This document shows positions 26,648 to 35,452 of a stretch of 64,000 bases of DNA, piece by piece; positions within the stretch are counted from its first letter, which is position 1; each line of letters starts with the position of its first letter. Origin of the DNA: Bacteroidia bacterium. GTDB taxonomy: Bacteria > Bacteroidota > Bacteroidia > Flavobacteriales > Flavobacteriaceae. The stretch lies in the NCBI GenBank assembly GCA_030427735.1, contig JAUIBP010000006.1:173226-237225 (forward strand), read 5' to 3'. Made by a program: the position numbers and the translations under genes. The notes beneath the pieces are model-generated. The model was not told where the DNA came from. It did not search any database and saw nothing but the letters and a program-made list of their open reading frames with translations.

Positions 26648-27901
26648 TTAATTGGAAAGATTTACAGAGTTGGCCTCGCCAATGCCTATAATTTTGTCGT
26701 AACGCCCACCTAACTCCCTATAATACACAATAACTTTATAATCGTTTTCGGTTTGATAGAAGTTACCGCTTATTTCACCTTCATTTACTTGTTGGTTTTC
26801 GTCTTTAGTAACAAATTTGTAATTATAAAATCCTTGTTTTAAAAGTAAAACACCTTCGTAAATACCACGATCTTGATTGTAGGTCATTTGTGTTTCGCTA
26901 TTGGTGTCGTAATTATTGAAATTACCATAAATATGTACGGTCTTATTGATCGGGAATTCGTCTGATTCTAACGAAAAATGTACCCAAGCATAGTCTGCTT
27001 CAATCGCAGGATCTGTGCCATTAATGGTATTTATTACAAAATTACCATTAATGTCTGGGTTGTAGGTGTAGGCTAGAAATTTCCTGGTTGGATTGGTAAA
27101 TAAAATAGAGTGATAAATATCTTGAAGATCTACAAAATTTACTCCAGAACCAGCCACTCTAATGTCTTTGTTTTCAAAATAGAAATACTCGTTACCTGCC
27201 CAAAAACTGGTCTCTTTGGTGTATTTGTAAGATAAAGCGTTGCCCATGGTGTACATTGGTACTAGGTTGTTGATGGCGCTTTTTAAATTGTTATTTTGAA
27301 TTATACTGGTTTTTACAGTTTGCTGTGGGTTTGTAAATTGTATGGTATTGGAGTTTATAACGATGTCTACATTGTGTTTTTCGTTTATAAACTTAACGTC
27401 TCTAGAAGGTTTTACGGTTACTCCAACTGTGGCTCCGCTTTCGTTTACCATAAACTTTCTGGAAAACATAAGCTCGTCGTTTTCGTTGTAGACTTTTATC
27501 ATGTAATTGCCAGAAACTTTTAAGCTGCGCACTTGGTTGTTTGGTAAACTTAACACGTAGTGCGAATATATTTGAAATGTATTATATGAGTTCTCGTAAT
27601 TTACGATGCGTTGTTTATCGAAGCCGTCTATGTACTCGGTACGCATTAAATTAGATGGGGTCCAATCGTAATTATGGTGCGTAATGCTGTAGTAATAATC
27701 GTCTTCATTTCCGTTTAAAACATCAAATTCTAATTGTAAGGTTTCTCCTAAATCGAGTATCGGTAATACACTCACATCGGTATCGCCTTTAAAAGTTATC
27801 GATTTTATATAATTAGGAGGATTGATTTCGTACGCAACTTGGCTGTGGCTAATTAATGTAAATAAGGTGCTAAGTACTGTAAAAAGTAGTGTAGTTCGCA
27901 T
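26648..27901 (-). CDS. DUF5103 protein, type IX secretion system plug
   Basis: 417-residue secreted protein with signal peptide (MRTTLLFTVLSTLFTLISHS). DUF5103 proteins act in the periplasm as the plug of the giant SprA translocon of the type IX secretion system in Flavobacterium johnsoniae. Visible family features are DYYYSITHHNYDWTPSNLM, EYIDGFDKQRIVNYENSYNT and the late VHIYGNFNNYDTNSETQMTY, an immunoglobulin-like carbohydrate-binding-module fold (GNFNNYD is the usual start of such a domain). It supports an active T9SS, as does porT at 15 kb. The family assignment is confident; the plug role is from knowledge of the family. Confidence 0.85.
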   Translation of the reverse strand: MRTTLLFTVLSTLFTLISHSQVAYEINPPNYIKSITFKGDTDVSVLPILDLGETLQLEFDVLNGNEDDYYYSITHHNYDWTPSNLMRTEYIDGFDKQRIVNYENSYNTFQIYSHYVLSLPNNQVRSLKVSGNYMIKVYNENDELMFSRKFMVNESGATVGVTVKPSRDVKFINEKHNVDIVINSNTIQFTNPQQTVKTSIIQNNNLKSAINNLVPMYTMGNALSYKYTKETSFWAGNEYFYFENKDIRVAGSGVNFVDLQDIYHSILFTNPTRKFLAYTYNPDINGNFVINTINGTDPAIEADYAWVHFSLESDEFPINKTVHIYGNFNNYDTNSETQMTYNQDRGIYEGVLLLKQGFYNYKFVTKDENQQVNEGEISGNFYQTENDYKVIVYYRELGGRYDKIIGIGEANSVNLSN

Positions 27902-27977
27902 GAAAGATGTTTTTAGATTTTGTAAAGATACAGTTTTTTGTAAGTGTATGTATTTTGATTATTTAGAACAGTTATAA

Positions 27978-28012
27978 ATAATTTTCTTTGTAGGAAATTC
28001 AAAGAAAATTAT
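27978..28012. promoter_or_regulatory. 13-bp inverted repeat upstream of nqrA (operator candidate)
   Basis: The arms ATAATTTTCTTTG (27978-27990) and its exact complement (28000-28012) flank a 9-nt spacer. They lie 12-46 nt upstream of the nqrA -7 box in the divergent intergenic region. No T tract follows on either side. The position suits a regulator binding site; the regulator is unknown. Confidence 0.55.
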
Positions 28013-28023
28013 GTTTTTATTCT

Positions 28024-28031
28024 TAAATTTG
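28024..28031 (+). promoter_or_regulatory. nqr operon promoter -7 box
   Basis: TAAATTTG, exact TAnnTTTG match, 67 nt before the nqrA start codon. The nearest TTG upstream (27988-27990, inside the inverted repeat) is too far for a normal -33 element, which may point to activator dependence. Confidence 0.5.
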
Positions 28032-28098
28032 CAGCGATTTTTTAGTCGGTTTTTAGACAAAAATCGGTATAACTATTATTAATAAATAGATTTATAAT

Positions 28099-29454
28099 AT
28101 GTCAAACGACATTAAGATTACGAAAGGTCTAGACATTAAACTTGAAGGTGAAGCTGAAAAAGCTTTGGAAAGTGCTGTAATAAGCAATACCTGCACCATT
28201 AGACCGGAAGACTTCCACGGTGTTATTCCTAAATTAGTTGCAAGAGTTGGTGATAAAGTAAAAGCTGGTGGTTCGGTATTTTACGATAAATCTAATGAAT
28301 CTGTTCAATTTGTATCTCCAGTTTCAGGAGAGATTGTTGATATTTTACGTGGAGAAAAACGTAAAATTTTAGCAATTAAAATTCAGGCAGATAAAACGCA
28401 AGTATATCAGGAAAACGAAAAAATCAATGTTCAATCTGCAAATGCCGAAACCATTAAGTCGCTTTTACTAGCGTCTGGATGTTGGCCATTTATCAAGCAA
28501 AGACCTTACGACGTTATTGCTAATCCGCAAAAATCGCCTAAAGCTATTTTTGTTTCTGGGTACAATAGTGCGCCGTTAGCTGCCGATTACGATTTTGTAT
28601 TGCAGGGTAAAGAAGCCGAGCTACAAGCTGCGGTTACTGCCTTAGGTAAGTTAACAGAAGGTAAGGTACATGTGTCTGTAAAGCAGGGCGGAAGCTCTCC
28701 GTTGTCTGGGTTGTCTGGAGTAACTATGCATCAGGTGTCGGGACCACACCCAGTAGGGAATGTGGGGACTCAAATTAATAAAATAGATCCTGTTAACAAA
28801 GGAGAAACTGTGTGGACTATCAATCCGCAAGACTTGGTGATTATAGGAGAATTGTTACTAACTGGAAAGTTTAATGCAGAACGAATTGTGGCATTAGTTG
28901 GTTCTTCGGTACAAAAACCAAGATATTTTAAAACTAAAATAGGAAGTGAAGTTGCTACCATGATTTACGATAATGGCGTAGAACAAAATGGTAATTACCG
29001 TGTTATTTCTGGAAACGTGCTGTCTGGTAAGCAAGTAAAACCAGATGGTAATTTAGATTATTATAGCAACTTAATTACGGTTATTCCAGAAGGCGATGAT
29101 TACGAATTGTTTGGATGGAATAAACCTGTGTTTAATAAAGTGTCTACTACCAGAGCAATGACATTCTCGTGGTTGAATCCAAATAAAAAATACAATTTAA
29201 ATACAAATACTAACGGAGAACACAGAGCATTTGTGTTAACAGGAAATTACGAAGAAGTATTTCCTTTAGATATTTATCCGATGCAAATCTTAAAATCGTG
29301 TATGTATAACGATTTAGACGAGATGGAAGCATTAGGTATGTACGAAGTGGCTCCTGAAGATTTTGCATTAACAGAATTTGTATGTGTATCTAAACAACCG
29401 CATCAGGAAATTATAAGAAGAGGTTTAGATGTAATGATTAAAGAAATAGGGTAA
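28099..29454 (+). CDS. nqrA: Na+-translocating NADH:quinone reductase subunit A
   Basis: First subunit of the six-subunit Na+ pump that oxidises NADH, reduces menaquinone and exports Na+. NqrA is the cytoplasmic, membrane-associated subunit without its own redox cofactor. 451 aa, as usual. Typical segments are GLDIKLEGEAEKAL, RVGDKVKAGGSVFYDK, FVSPVSGEIVDI and HPVGNVGTQINKIDPVNKGETVWTI-like Rnf/NqrA core. It heads the operon nqrABCDEF with a 2-nt gap to nqrB. Promoter and an inverted repeat lie upstream. Confidence 0.97.
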   Translation: MSNDIKITKGLDIKLEGEAEKALESAVISNTCTIRPEDFHGVIPKLVARVGDKVKAGGSVFYDKSNESVQFVSPVSGEIVDILRGEKRKILAIKIQADKTQVYQENEKINVQSANAETIKSLLLASGCWPFIKQRPYDVIANPQKSPKAIFVSGYNSAPLAADYDFVLQGKEAELQAAVTALGKLTEGKVHVSVKQGGSSPLSGLSGVTMHQVSGPHPVGNVGTQINKIDPVNKGETVWTINPQDLVIIGELLLTGKFNAERIVALVGSSVQKPRYFKTKIGSEVATMIYDNGVEQNGNYRVISGNVLSGKQVKPDGNLDYYSNLITVIPEGDDYELFGWNKPVFNKVSTTRAMTFSWLNPNKKYNLNTNTNGEHRAFVLTGNYEEVFPLDIYPMQILKSCMYNDLDEMEALGMYEVAPEDFALTEFVCVSKQPHQEIIRRGLDVMIKEIG

Positions 29455-29456
29455 TC

Positions 29457-30656
29457 ATGGGTTTAAAAAGTAATTTACATAATTTAAAAGAAAAGTATAA
29501 GGGCACAAAATATGCGCCAGCGTTTAATGCTTTGCATACGTTTTTATACTTGCCAAACGAAACAACGCACAACGGTACGCATATAAAAGCCGCAGACGAC
29601 TTAAAGCGTACTATGAATACGGTTATCATGGCTATGGTTCCGTGTTTAATATTTGGTATGTTTAATGCCGGATATCAGCATTTTTCGGCTTTAGGTACAC
29701 CAGTAGAATTTTTATCTTGGGATGCCTTTTATATCGGATTAATAAAGGTATTGCCTTTACTAATCGTATCGTATGGAGTTGGTTTAGGAATCGAATTTTT
29801 ATTCGCTATCATTAAAAAACACGAAGTAGAAGAAGGCTACCTTGTAACAGGTATGTTAGTGCCACTTATTGTGCCAATAGATATTCCGTTATGGATGTTG
29901 GCTGTGGCTGTAGCTTTTGGTGTTGTAATAGGTAAAGAAGTTTTTGGAGGTACGGGAATGAATATTCTTAACCCAGCTTTAACTATCCGTGCCTTTTTGT
30001 TCTTCGCTTATCCAACATGGATGTCCGGAGATAAAGTATGGGTACACGGTGCTGTAGAGCGTTCTCAAGAAATTGCTGCTGGCGCTAATGTTGATGCTAT
30101 TTCTGGAGAAACTATTTTAGGAAGCTTAGCACAAGGTCACGAGATTCACTATTCGATAAGCGATATGTTTTTTGGATTCATACCAGGGTCGGTAGGCGAA
30201 ACCTCTACATTTCTTATTTTATTAGGCGGTCTATTCTTAATCTTTACTAAAATAGGAAGCTGGAGAATTATGTTATCATCTGTTTTAGGAGCTTTAGTTA
30301 TGGGCTTAATCTTTAACGGAGTGGCATCATCAGGATGGATTGCAGAAAGCAGCAAATTTTATGCTTTAATGAATACAGAATTCTGGCATCATTTATTAAT
30401 TGGTGGTTTTGCTTTTGGTACGGTATACATGGCAACAGATCCAGTTACGGCATCGCAAACCAATAAGGGCAAGTGGATTTACGGTTTCTTAATCGGATTC
30501 TTATCGATTATGATTCGTGTGTTTAACCCAGCGTATCCAGAAGGTGTTATGTTAGCAATCTTATTAATGAACGTATTTGCTCCAACAATCGATCATTATG
30601 TAGTTCAGGCTAACGTTAAGAAAAGAATGAAACGTTTAAAAGTTAAAACGGCATAA
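29457..30656 (+). CDS. nqrB: Na+-translocating NADH:quinone reductase subunit B
   Basis: Integral membrane subunit with about ten helices carrying riboflavin and a covalent FMN; part of the Na+ channel and the quinone site. 399 aa. The flavinylation region reads DAISGETIL (Asp213 to Leu221), with Thr219 the likely FMN attachment site. The usual ApbE target form is D-x-(S/T)-G-A-(T/S), so Glu218 in the alanine position is unusual. Other conserved parts are GYLVTGMLVPLIVP, GTGMNILNPALTIRAF and TDPVTASQTNKGKWIYG. It is translated 2 nt after nqrA and 2 nt before nqrC. Confidence 0.97.
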   Translation: MGLKSNLHNLKEKYKGTKYAPAFNALHTFLYLPNETTHNGTHIKAADDLKRTMNTVIMAMVPCLIFGMFNAGYQHFSALGTPVEFLSWDAFYIGLIKVLPLLIVSYGVGLGIEFLFAIIKKHEVEEGYLVTGMLVPLIVPIDIPLWMLAVAVAFGVVIGKEVFGGTGMNILNPALTIRAFLFFAYPTWMSGDKVWVHGAVERSQEIAAGANVDAISGETILGSLAQGHEIHYSISDMFFGFIPGSVGETSTFLILLGGLFLIFTKIGSWRIMLSSVLGALVMGLIFNGVASSGWIAESSKFYALMNTEFWHHLLIGGFAFGTVYMATDPVTASQTNKGKWIYGFLIGFLSIMIRVFNPAYPEGVMLAILLMNVFAPTIDHYVVQANVKKRMKRLKVKTA

Positions 30657-30658
30657 CA

Positions 30659-31411
30659 ATGGAAAATAGAACAGACAAAAATTCGTACACCATTATATTT
30701 GCTATAGTAATGGTATTAATTGTAGGTGCATTATTAGCTTTTACTGCGTCTTCATTAAAACCTAGAATTGCAGAAAACCAACGTATAGAAAAGCAGCAAA
30801 ATATTCTGTACGCTATGGGCGTAAACGATAACGACGAAGGAAGTGCAGTATTTGTTTCTGCAAGTGAAGCACCGGAGTTATTTAAAAAATATATCACTAA
30901 ACAAATCGTAATTTTAGACGGAGATGTTAGCGAAGATTCAGAAGCTTACTTAATAGATATTAAGAAAGAAAAATCGAATGCTGGTAACGATAGCTCTAAA
31001 AGACGTTTACCTGTATTTGTTGGCGAGAAAGAAGGCGAAACTTTTTACGTAATTCCTATTTACGGGAAAGGCCTTTGGGATGCTATTTGGGGTTACGTAT
31101 CTGTAGATAAAGATATGGTTATACAAGGTGCATATTTCGATCATAAAGGGGAAACTCCTGGTTTAGGAGCCAACATTAAAGAGCGTTTCTTTATGGACGA
31201 TTTTATTGGAGAACATTTACTAGACGCTAACGGAAACTTTAAAGGGGTAGAAGTAGCTAAAGGAAATGCAGATCCAACTAACGAAGATAAAACAGATAAT
31301 GAGGTTGATGCTATTGCAGGAGCAACTATTACAGGTAATGGGGTTTCGGCTATGATTAAAAGCGATTTAAAGCTGTACAAACCTTATTTTGATAACTTAA
31401 AAAACAATTAA
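30659..31411 (+). CDS. nqrC: Na+-translocating NADH:quinone reductase subunit C
   Basis: Periplasmic subunit anchored by one N-terminal helix (TIIFAIVMVLIVGALLAFT, about 11-29) that carries a covalently bound FMN. 250 aa. The FMN-binding domain ends with DAIAGATITG (Asp217 to Gly226), so Thr223 is the expected attachment residue, matching the ApbE motif (D-A-I-A-G-A-T). PIYGKGLWDAIWGYV and HKGETPGLGANI are standard. An ApbE flavinyltransferase is encoded 5 kb downstream at 36514. Confidence 0.97.
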   Translation: MENRTDKNSYTIIFAIVMVLIVGALLAFTASSLKPRIAENQRIEKQQNILYAMGVNDNDEGSAVFVSASEAPELFKKYITKQIVILDGDVSEDSEAYLIDIKKEKSNAGNDSSKRRLPVFVGEKEGETFYVIPIYGKGLWDAIWGYVSVDKDMVIQGAYFDHKGETPGLGANIKERFFMDDFIGEHLLDANGNFKGVEVAKGNADPTNEDKTDNEVDAIAGATITGNGVSAMIKSDLKLYKPYFDNLKNN

Positions 31412-31415
31412 TTTT

Positions 31416-32063
31416 ATGGGACTTTTATCAAAAAAAGACACAAAGTTAATCACCGATCCGTTAGCAGATAATAACCCAATTACCATTCAGGTATTAGGAA
31501 TCTGTTCTGCTTTGGCAATTACAGCGCAATTAAAAGCTTCAATTGTAATGGCTGTTTCGGTAATGGCTGTGTTAGGTATAGGAAATGTTGTTATTTCTTT
31601 ATTAAGAAATGTAATTCCTTCAAAAATTAGAATTATCGTTCAGTTAGTTGTTGTAGCTGCATTGGTAATTATAGTAGATCAAGTCTTAAAAGCTTTTTCT
31701 TATGAGCTAAGTAAAACATTATCGGTTTTCGTAGGGTTAATTATTACAAACTGTATTATTATGGGACGTTTTGAAGCTTTTGCTTTAGGTAATGGCCCTT
31801 GGAGATCGTTCCTTGATGGTATAGGTAACGCTGCAGGTTATGGTTTAATTCTTGTTATTGTTGGATTTTTTAGAGAGTTATTAGGTTCTGGTACTTTATT
31901 AGGATTTAAAGTTTTAGGAGACCCAATCGAGAAAACAGGATTGTACGCTATAGGTTATGAAAATAACGGATTCATGCTGTTATCGCCAATGGCCTTAATA
32001 GTTGTGGGTATTATTATCTGGGTACAACGTAGCCGAAATAAAGCTTTAATAGAAGATCATTAA
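31416..32063 (+). CDS. nqrD: Na+-translocating NADH:quinone reductase subunit D
   Basis: Integral membrane subunit of about six helices, homologous to RnfE. Together with NqrE it forms the inverted-repeat half-channel that holds a Fe-S centre. 215 aa. Conserved segments are VQVLGICSALAITAQLKASIVM-like (here IQVLGICSALAITAQLKAS), ITNCIIMGRFEAFALGN and GNAAGYGLILVIVGFFRELLGSGT. The Cys of CSAL and TNCII are expected Fe-S ligands. A 73-nt palindromic spacer separates it from nqrE, unlike the 2-6 nt gaps elsewhere in the operon. Confidence 0.97.
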   Translation: MGLLSKKDTKLITDPLADNNPITIQVLGICSALAITAQLKASIVMAVSVMAVLGIGNVVISLLRNVIPSKIRIIVQLVVVAALVIIVDQVLKAFSYELSKTLSVFVGLIITNCIIMGRFEAFALGNGPWRSFLDGIGNAAGYGLILVIVGFFRELLGSGTLLGFKVLGDPIEKTGLYAIGYENNGFMLLSPMALIVVGIIIWVQRSRNKALIEDH

Positions 32064-32136
32064 TTAGTAGTGAGCTATTAGTAATGAAGATTTTAGATTT
32101 TCAATACTAACAACTCAATACTCAATACTAAATAAT
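32064..32136. repeat. Palindromic block between nqrD and nqrE
   Basis: The 73-nt gap is an imperfect long palindrome. A left arm (32064-32091) beginning TTAGTAGTGAG and ending GTAATGAAGAT matches, in inverse complement, a right arm (32097-32131) whose complement begins TTAGTATTGAG and ends TAGTATTGAAAAT. The centre is TTTAG. The right arm carries CAATACT-type tandem words. The arms differ by a few substitutions and one 7-nt gap. This looks like an inserted or expanded REP-type hairpin element in the operon. Confidence 0.65.
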
Positions 32137-32853
32137 ATGGAACATATAGAATTATTTTTCAAATCAATATTTATAGATAACATGGTATTTGCCACGTTCT
32201 TAGGAATGTGTTCTTACCTAGCGGTATCTAAAAAAGTATCAACCGCAGTGGGTTTAGGTGCGGCCGTTATATTTGTACTTACAGTAACTGTGCCTTTAAA
32301 CTGGTTGTTAGATCAGTATATATTACAACCAGGAGCTTTAAAATGGTTAGGTGCCGAGTATGCCGATTACGATTTAAGTTTCTTATCGTTTATTTTATTT
32401 ATTGCTACCATTGCAACTATGGTACAGTTAGTAGAAATAATTGTAGAGAAATTTTCGCCTTCATTATATAACTCTTTGGGTATATTCTTACCGCTTATTG
32501 CCGTAAACTGTGCTATTTTAGGGGGATCTTTATTCATGCAATCTCGTGAAATTCCTACTATTGGTTTAGCAACAACTTATGGTATTGGTTCGGGTATTGG
32601 TTGGTTTTTAGCCATTTTAGCTATCGCTGCCATTCGCGAAAAAATCAGATACTCAAATGTGCCACCAGCTTTAAGAGGCTTAGGAATTACCTTTATTATT
32701 ACAGGTTTAATGGCCATCGGGTTTATGAGTTTTGGTGGTATGTTAACTGGTGGTGATGAAGAAGGTGCCAAAGAAGAAAAAACGGTAAAAGTAGAAACTC
32801 CTAAAGTAGATACTACAACAGAGTTAGCTAATAATACAAAAGCAATCAACTAA
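32137..32853 (+). CDS. nqrE: Na+-translocating NADH:quinone reductase subunit E
   Basis: Integral membrane subunit, homologous to RnfA and NqrD, forming the other half of the Na+/electron channel. 238 aa, about six helices. Conserved parts are [37 protein letters not shown] and [24 protein letters not shown]. Cysteines in GMCSY and VNCAIL are the expected Fe-S ligands. The C-terminus has an extra hydrophilic, acidic tail of about 35 residues (from [11 protein letters not shown]) that the shorter Vibrio-type protein lacks. nqrF starts 6 nt downstream. Confidence 0.97.
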   Translation: MEHIELFFKSIFIDNMVFATFLGMCSYLAVSKKVSTAVGLGAAVIFVLTVTVPLNWLLDQYILQPGALKWLGAEYADYDLSFLSFILFIATIATMVQLVEIIVEKFSPSLYNSLGIFLPLIAVNCAILGGSLFMQSREIPTIGLATTYGIGSGIGWFLAILAIAAIREKIRYSNVPPALRGLGITFIITGLMAIGFMSFGGMLTGGDEEGAKEEKTVKVETPKVDTTTELANNTKAIN

Positions 32854-32859
32854 GATATC

Positions 32860-34170
32860 ATGACGATTTTAGCAGCAAGTACAACAGGAACCATAATAGC
32901 AACCGTAGCAGCTTTTTTAATTATTACTTTAATTTTAGTTGCGTTATTGTTATTTGTAAAACAGAAATTATCACCATCTGGACCTGTTAAAATTAAAATA
33001 AATGGTGAAAAAGAAATTGAAGTAGGATCTGGAGGAAGCTTACTTTCAACTTTAGGAAATTCAAAAATATTCTTACCATCAGCTTGTGGTGGCGGTGGTA
33101 CATGTATTCAGTGCGAATGTCATGTATTATCTGGAGGTGGTGAAGCCTTACCGACAGAAACACCTCACTTTACAAGAAAAGAATTACAACATGGTGCACG
33201 TTTAGCCTGTCAGGTTAAAGTAAAGCAAGACATGGAAATTACCATTCCGGAAGAGGTATTTGGTATTAAGAAATGGGAAGCAACAGTTGTTCGTAATTTC
33301 AACGTAGCATCGTTTATTAAGGAGTTCGTTGTCGAGATTCCAGAGGATATGAACTATAAAGCAGGAGGGTATATTCAAATTGAAATTCCTGAATGTGAGA
33401 TTAAATATGCTGATATCGATATTACAGCGCACCCAGAAGAGCACGAAACGCCAGATAAGTTTAAAGACGAGTGGGACAAGTTTAATCTTTGGCCATTAGT
33501 TATGAAAAACTCTGAGTCTGTAGAACGTGCCTACTCTATGGCTTCTTACCCAGCAGAAGGGCGCGAAATTATGCTTAACGTTCGTATTGCAACTCCGCCA
33601 TGGGATCGTAACAAAAACGGTTGGATGGATGTTAACCCGGGTGTAGCCTCGTCTTACATTTTCTCTAGAAAGAAAGGCGATAAAGTGGTTATTTCTGGAC
33701 CTTACGGAGAGTTCTTTATTAACGATTCTGAGGCAGAAATGCTTTATGTTGGTGGTGGTGCAGGTATGGCGCCAATGCGTTCGCACTTATATCACTTATT
33801 CAAAACCTTAAAAACAGGTCGTAAAGTAACCTATTGGTACGGTGGTCGTTCTAAGCGTGAATTGTTCTACTTAGAGCACTTCTACGAATTGGAAAGAGAA
33901 TTCCCGAATTTCCGTTTCTTCTTAGCGCTTTCAGAGCCGTTACCAGAAGACAATTGGAAAGTTAAGGAAGACATTGATGCTCCTGGTGATGGATTTGTAG
34001 GATTCATTCACAACTGTGTTATCGATAATTACTTAAGCAAACACGATACCCCAGAAGATATAGAACTGTATTTCTGTGGACCGCCATTAATGAACAAAGC
34101 CGTTCAAAAAATGGGAGAAGACTTTGGTATTCCAGACGAAAATATTCGTTTTGATGACTTTGGAGGATAA
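32860..34170 (+). CDS. nqrF: Na+-translocating NADH:quinone reductase subunit F
   Basis: NADH-oxidising entry subunit, with FAD and a 2Fe-2S centre. 436 aa. One N-terminal helix (about 12-33) is followed by a ferredoxin domain with cysteines 76, 82, 85 and 117 (C-x5-C-x2-C-x31-C). Then a FAD-binding domain (RAYSMASYP) and an NADH-binding domain (GGGAGMAPMRSHLYHL, YFCGPPLMNKAV). The ORF ends DDFGG, typical. It closes the operon, with a strong terminator 22 nt after the stop codon. Confidence 0.98.
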   Translation: MTILAASTTGTIIATVAAFLIITLILVALLLFVKQKLSPSGPVKIKINGEKEIEVGSGGSLLSTLGNSKIFLPSACGGGGTCIQCECHVLSGGGEALPTETPHFTRKELQHGARLACQVKVKQDMEITIPEEVFGIKKWEATVVRNFNVASFIKEFVVEIPEDMNYKAGGYIQIEIPECEIKYADIDITAHPEEHETPDKFKDEWDKFNLWPLVMKNSESVERAYSMASYPAEGREIMLNVRIATPPWDRNKNGWMDVNPGVASSYIFSRKKGDKVVISGPYGEFFINDSEAEMLYVGGGAGMAPMRSHLYHLFKTLKTGRKVTYWYGGRSKRELFYLEHFYELEREFPNFRFFLALSEPLPEDNWKVKEDIDAPGDGFVGFIHNCVIDNYLSKHDTPEDIELYFCGPPLMNKAVQKMGEDFGIPDENIRFDDFGG

Positions 34171-34189
34171 CAGTTCTCAACATAAATTA

Positions 34190-34219
34190 AAAACCCAACA
34201 TATATTGTTGGGTTTTTTT
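34190..34219 (+). terminator. Terminator of the nqr operon
   Basis: A 9-bp AACCCAACA/TGTTGGGTT stem (34192-34200 with 34206-34214) is followed by a T run of seven. Confidence 0.9.
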
Positions 34220-34519
34220 GTGTTTAATACCTTGTAGTTTAATCAAACCAATTACTGTTTTAGCTTCTTATAGCAGCATAATAGCATTATTCTTCAAGGT
34301 TATGATGTATATTCTTTGCTAAGTGTATATTCATAGTCTTTCTACTATATTGTTTTAAGTTATGGTATTGAATTATAGTGTTTAATGGTTTTATTCGGTA
34401 TTATGTGTTTATAGTTTTAGTCTTTTCAATTTCTGAATTCCTAAAAAAATATGTAAGAAAAATCATATAATTTCATGCCTGACCCTCTAAATTGCATTAG
34501 ATTCTTAACGATATAAGTA
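34220..34519. other. Intergenic region downstream of nqrF
   Basis: About 300 nt of AT-rich DNA between the nqr terminator and the lipoprotein promoter. I see no ORF, no tRNA-like fold and no repeat. Confidence 0.6.
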
Positions 34520-34527
34520 TATCTTTG
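34520..34527 (+). promoter_or_regulatory. Lipoprotein gene promoter -7 box
   Basis: TATCTTTG, exact TAnnTTTG match, 30 nt before the start codon. A TTG at 34492-34494 is 25 nt upstream, slightly beyond the usual spacer. Confidence 0.5.
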
Positions 34528-34557
34528 ACTCTTCAATTTTATTACAAATAATCAATT

Positions 34558-35433
34558 ATGAAAAAATTTTTTTTACTGTGTTCTCTTTTTGTAGGAACAT
34601 CTACCCTAATCTTATCATGTAGTAGTAGTGATGACGGATCTACTGAAGAACCTATAATAGAGGAACCTGTTGCGACTTCTATTACCTTATCTGCCGATGT
34701 TACAACTATCGACATGGGTGATTCTATAACTTTAACTGTAATGAACGATCTAGACGAGAATGTTACAGCTACTTCAACCTATTATGTAAACGAAAGCGAA
34801 ATATCTCAAGTTTTTACTCCAAATCAGGCCGGATCTTATACGATTCATGCGACTAACGACGGCCTAACTAGTAACACTGTTACTGTAGAGGTTAATGCTG
34901 TTCAAGAAGATAATGCTATTTTCTTTGAAGCGGTAAATTACGAGGTTAAAAATTCTATATTGGCGTATTTCGGACCAGTAGATGCTTTAGATGATGGTGC
35001 TGAGGCCAATACTCATGGTTTATGGGCTGTAGTAGCAGGTAATGGCGATTTTCAAAATACAGAGTCTACAAACTATATTCAATTGGTATTATTAACAGAT
35101 CTTGATGAAGAGGGCGTTCCTGTTGCTCCAAGTATGGCAGAAACGACACATTATTATGCTTTAGCCTTTTTAGGATTGGATGGCGAAGAGATTGTTGATG
35201 AATTTGGTCATGAAACCGAAGCAATGTTCAGTTTAAATAGTGATTTCTCTGAAACTGTAGATTTCTCTTATACTGCGTTAATCGATGGTGTTCCAGTGGC
35301 ACTTGATTATAATACTACATTTTTAGGAGCTGTAGATCAAACGGAAGGAGATAGAACAATTGGGGTTACTCCTATTTCTGAAGTGAGCACAAAAATGAAT
35401 CCTTCGGTATTGAATGCTTTGTTAAGTAAGTAA
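34558..35433 (+). CDS. Putative lipoprotein with Ig-like domain, unknown function
   Basis: 291-residue exported lipoprotein: MKKFFLLCSLFVGTSTLILSCSS has a lipobox ending LSC, then an acidic Ser/Asp-rich linker. Residues about 40-115 (SITLSADVTTIDMGDSITLTV to TSNTVTVEV) look like a bacterial Ig-like (BIg_2/cadherin-like) domain. The remainder (about 120-291) is beta-rich and I do not recognise it. There are no T9SS C-terminal sorting residues. It stands alone between two terminators. Acidic composition suits an exposed marine lipoprotein. Confidence 0.7.
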   Translation: MKKFFLLCSLFVGTSTLILSCSSSDDGSTEEPIIEEPVATSITLSADVTTIDMGDSITLTVMNDLDENVTATSTYYVNESEISQVFTPNQAGSYTIHATNDGLTSNTVTVEVNAVQEDNAIFFEAVNYEVKNSILAYFGPVDALDDGAEANTHGLWAVVAGNGDFQNTESTNYIQLVLLTDLDEEGVPVAPSMAETTHYYALAFLGLDGEEIVDEFGHETEAMFSLNSDFSETVDFSYTALIDGVPVALDYNTTFLGAVDQTEGDRTIGVTPISEVSTKMNPSVLNALLSK

Positions 35434-35452
35434 TCCTTATTTATTAATACAT

